A stretch of 8,375 bases of DNA from Flavobacteriaceae bacterium UBA5079 (GTDB lineage: Bacteria; Bacteroidota; Bacteroidia; Flavobacteriales; Flavobacteriaceae): NCBI GenBank assembly GCA_002414705.1, contig DIAL01000018.1, positions 99,779 to 108,153 of the forward strand. The letters run 5' to 3'. Of the stretch, positions 7,295 to 8,375 are shown one piece after another; position 1 is the stretch's first letter; each line of letters starts with the position of its first letter. The notes under the pieces are model-generated. The model searched no databases. It was not told the origin of the DNA and saw only the letters and a list, made by a program, of their open reading frames with translations. Both the position numbers and the translations under genes were made by a program.

Positions 7295-7789
7295 ATGACC
7301 GTAATTGATATCATTTTAGTGGCATTTTTGGGTTTCGGACTCGTGCGTGGTTTTATGAAAGGTTTCTTTGTAGAAATTGCCTCGTTAGTAGCGTTAATTG
7401 CTGGTATTTATGGCGCTATTCACTTTAGCTTTTATGCTGCTGAAATGCTTATGGGTTATGTAGATTGGGATGAAAAAACCATTAATGTTGTCGCTTTTGC
7501 CATCACGTTTATTGTGATTATTTTAGTGATTGCTTTAGCTGGAAAAGCTTTGACTAAACTAGCCGACTTTGCCGCTTTAGGGATTTTAAATAAATTATTA
7601 GGTGCCCTATTTGGCGTATTGACAATGGCTTTAATTTTAAGTGTCTTACTCAATATTTTTGATGCTATGAATAGTACCATGACCTTTGTGGATGAAGAAC
7701 ATACTGAAAATGCCATACTTTACAAACCTGTAAAATCTTTAGCGCCAATGATTTTTCCGTTTGTAATAAAATCTGCTGAAGATATTTAA
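7295..7789 (+). CDS. cvpA: CvpA family inner-membrane protein
   Basis: This is a small integral membrane protein of the CvpA/colicin V production family. The E. coli member is needed for colicin V production and has been linked to envelope stress tolerance; its molecular activity is not established. The 164 residues hold four hydrophobic segments at about 4-20, 26-46, 63-87 and 99-122. The family pattern is visible: an N-terminal Asp (Asp5) in the first segment, GLVRGFMKGFFVEIASL (15-31) at the first turn, and LNKLLGALFGVL (98-109) opening the last helix. The polar C-terminus (about 123-164) follows. The gene is transcribed alone, away from the 118-residue gene and pheS, and ends at a strong terminator. 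The start at 7295 is supported by a -7 element 18 bases upstream and by the hydrophobic helix starting at once. Family call is confident; function is not. Confidence 0.92.
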   Translation: MTVIDIILVAFLGFGLVRGFMKGFFVEIASLVALIAGIYGAIHFSFYAAEMLMGYVDWDEKTINVVAFAITFIVIILVIALAGKALTKLADFAALGILNKLLGALFGVLTMALILSVLLNIFDAMNSTMTFVDEEHTENAILYKPVKSLAPMIFPFVIKSAEDI

Positions 7790-7857
7790 GCAAAAAAAGC
7801 AACTCCGAAATTATACCTGAAGCTTGATGGATTTAAAACGAATTTCTAAAGTAGCAT

Positions 7858-7889
7858 AAAAACCAGAAAAGATAGCCTTTCTGGTTTTT
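7858..7889. terminator. Bidirectional intrinsic terminator between cvpA and the carbonic anhydrase gene
   Basis: A perfect 12-bp stem pairs AAAAACCAGAAA (7858-7869) with TTTCTGGTTTTT (7878-7889) around an 8-base loop. A T-tract follows on the plus strand (through 7891) and an equivalent one on the minus strand, so it can stop transcripts from both converging genes. The 68 bases between the cvpA stop and the stem hold nothing else I recognise. Confidence 0.88.
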
Positions 7890-7926
7890 TTGATTGTATT
7901 AGAAATTGAAAAACTATTGAAAGATT

Positions 7927-8375
7927 CTAATCTAAATGATAAATTTCGCGAATATCTTTTAGGTAGTTTTCAAAATCTATTTTTAAATCAATTAGTTTCC
8001 CTGTATGCACATCAAAAACCCAACCGTGTACTTTTAAACCACGTTCTCTATATGCTTTTTGTACCGCTGCCGTTTTTATTAAGTTAACACACTGCTCTTG
8101 GACATTTAATTCCACAAGTCTGTCATAACGTTTGTCTTCATTTTCAATGGCATTTAACTCATTTCTATGAATTCTATATACATCCCGAATGTTACGCAAC
8201 CAAGGGTTTAAAATTCCTAAATCTGCTGACTGCATGGCTGCTTTTACACCACCACAGGCATAATGACCGCAAACAATTACATGCTTTACTTTTAAATGAT
8301 CCACAGCATAATTTATTACAGACATCACATTCAGATCAATGCTGATAACCATATTTGCAATATTTCTATGTACAT
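7927..8375 (-). CDS. Beta-class carbonic anhydrase, 5' end cut by window edge
   Basis: This is a cytoplasmic zinc enzyme interconverting CO2 and bicarbonate, which supplies bicarbonate for carboxylations. The frame stays open to the window edge, so 148 residues are seen starting VHRNIAN. That segment aligns with the E. coli Can stretch VHRNVAN, so the Met encoded at 8352 is internal and not the start. About 60 residues are missing, including the CxDxR segment with the first zinc cysteine and the catalytic Asp/Arg pair. The other two zinc ligands are present as His37 and Cys40 of the visible part (CGHYACGG). NPWLRNIRDVYRIH and LNVQEQCVNL match the E. coli/Haemophilus type II subclass, including the Arg of VHRN that belongs to the bicarbonate regulatory site. 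HGWVFDV has Phe where those enzymes have Tyr181. The gene converges on cvpA and shares its terminator. Confidence 0.95.
   Translation of the reverse strand, partial: VHRNIANMVISIDLNVMSVINYAVDHLKVKHVIVCGHYACGGVKAAMQSADLGILNPWLRNIRDVYRIHRNELNAIENEDKRYDRLVELNVQEQCVNLIKTAAVQKAYRERGLKVHGWVFDVHTGKLIDLKIDFENYLKDIREIYHLD

Noticed and set aside
7456..7716. Open frame antisense to cvpA
   Set aside because: Its sequence is the low-complexity reverse reading of a membrane-protein gene, with no start context or family resemblance, and cvpA explains the region.
8350..8352. Met codon at 8352 as the start of a 141-residue carbonic anhydrase
   Set aside because: The frame continues upstream as VHRNIAN, which matches the conserved interior of the family, so the gene runs off the window and this Met is internal.
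1..8375. A hidden novel system (toxin-antitoxin, defence cassette, mobile element, CRISPR, RNA gene)
   Set aside because: No spaced direct repeats, transposase, attachment-site pairs or tRNA-like folds were seen. All but one small ORF and one 118-residue protein belong to well-known families, and there is no gene-free stretch over about 140 bases.

Overview
The window looks like a stretch of ordinary chromosome from a member of the Bacteroidota, most likely a marine-type Flavobacteriaceae. Four things point that way: AT-rich DNA; several sites matching the Bacteroidota -7 promoter element TAnnTTTG a short distance before start codons; lipoprotein signals on both the adaptor and the outer-membrane channel of the efflux pump; and a pheS gene that is not followed by pheT. 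I cannot name a genus.

Layout. From the left edge to about 5.7 kb, on the minus strand and read right to left, lies a tripartite RND efflux operon. It contains a small unrecognised ORF (5473-5673), a periplasmic adaptor lipoprotein (4341-5459), an AcrB-like inner-membrane pump (1196-4333) and an OprM/CusC-like outer-membrane channel (1-1183, cut by the window edge). The gaps between them are 13, 7 and 12 bases, so they should be transcribed together. In front is a promoter with a near-perfect 25-bp dyad between its -33 and -7 elements, a good candidate for a repressor operator. No recognisable repressor gene is present in the window.

Further right on the minus strand are pheS (5796-6815) and a 118-residue protein of unknown function (6851-7207). 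Divergent from these, on the plus strand, is a CvpA-family membrane protein (7295-7789). The two divergent -7 elements are only 3 bases apart. A perfect 12-bp-stem terminator at 7858-7889 separates cvpA from a converging beta-carbonic anhydrase gene (7927-8375), whose 5' end lies beyond the window.

How the genes work together. The adaptor, pump and channel should form one machine that pushes hydrophobic or amphiphilic compounds out across both membranes. The other genes are housekeeping genes (tRNA charging, CO2/bicarbonate conversion, a conserved membrane protein) with no evident link to the pump. I found no mobile element, CRISPR array, RNA gene or convincing novel system. The items most worth a second look are the operator plus small ORF at the head of the pump operon, and a Tyr-to-Phe change at the presumed bicarbonate regulatory site of the carbonic anhydrase.
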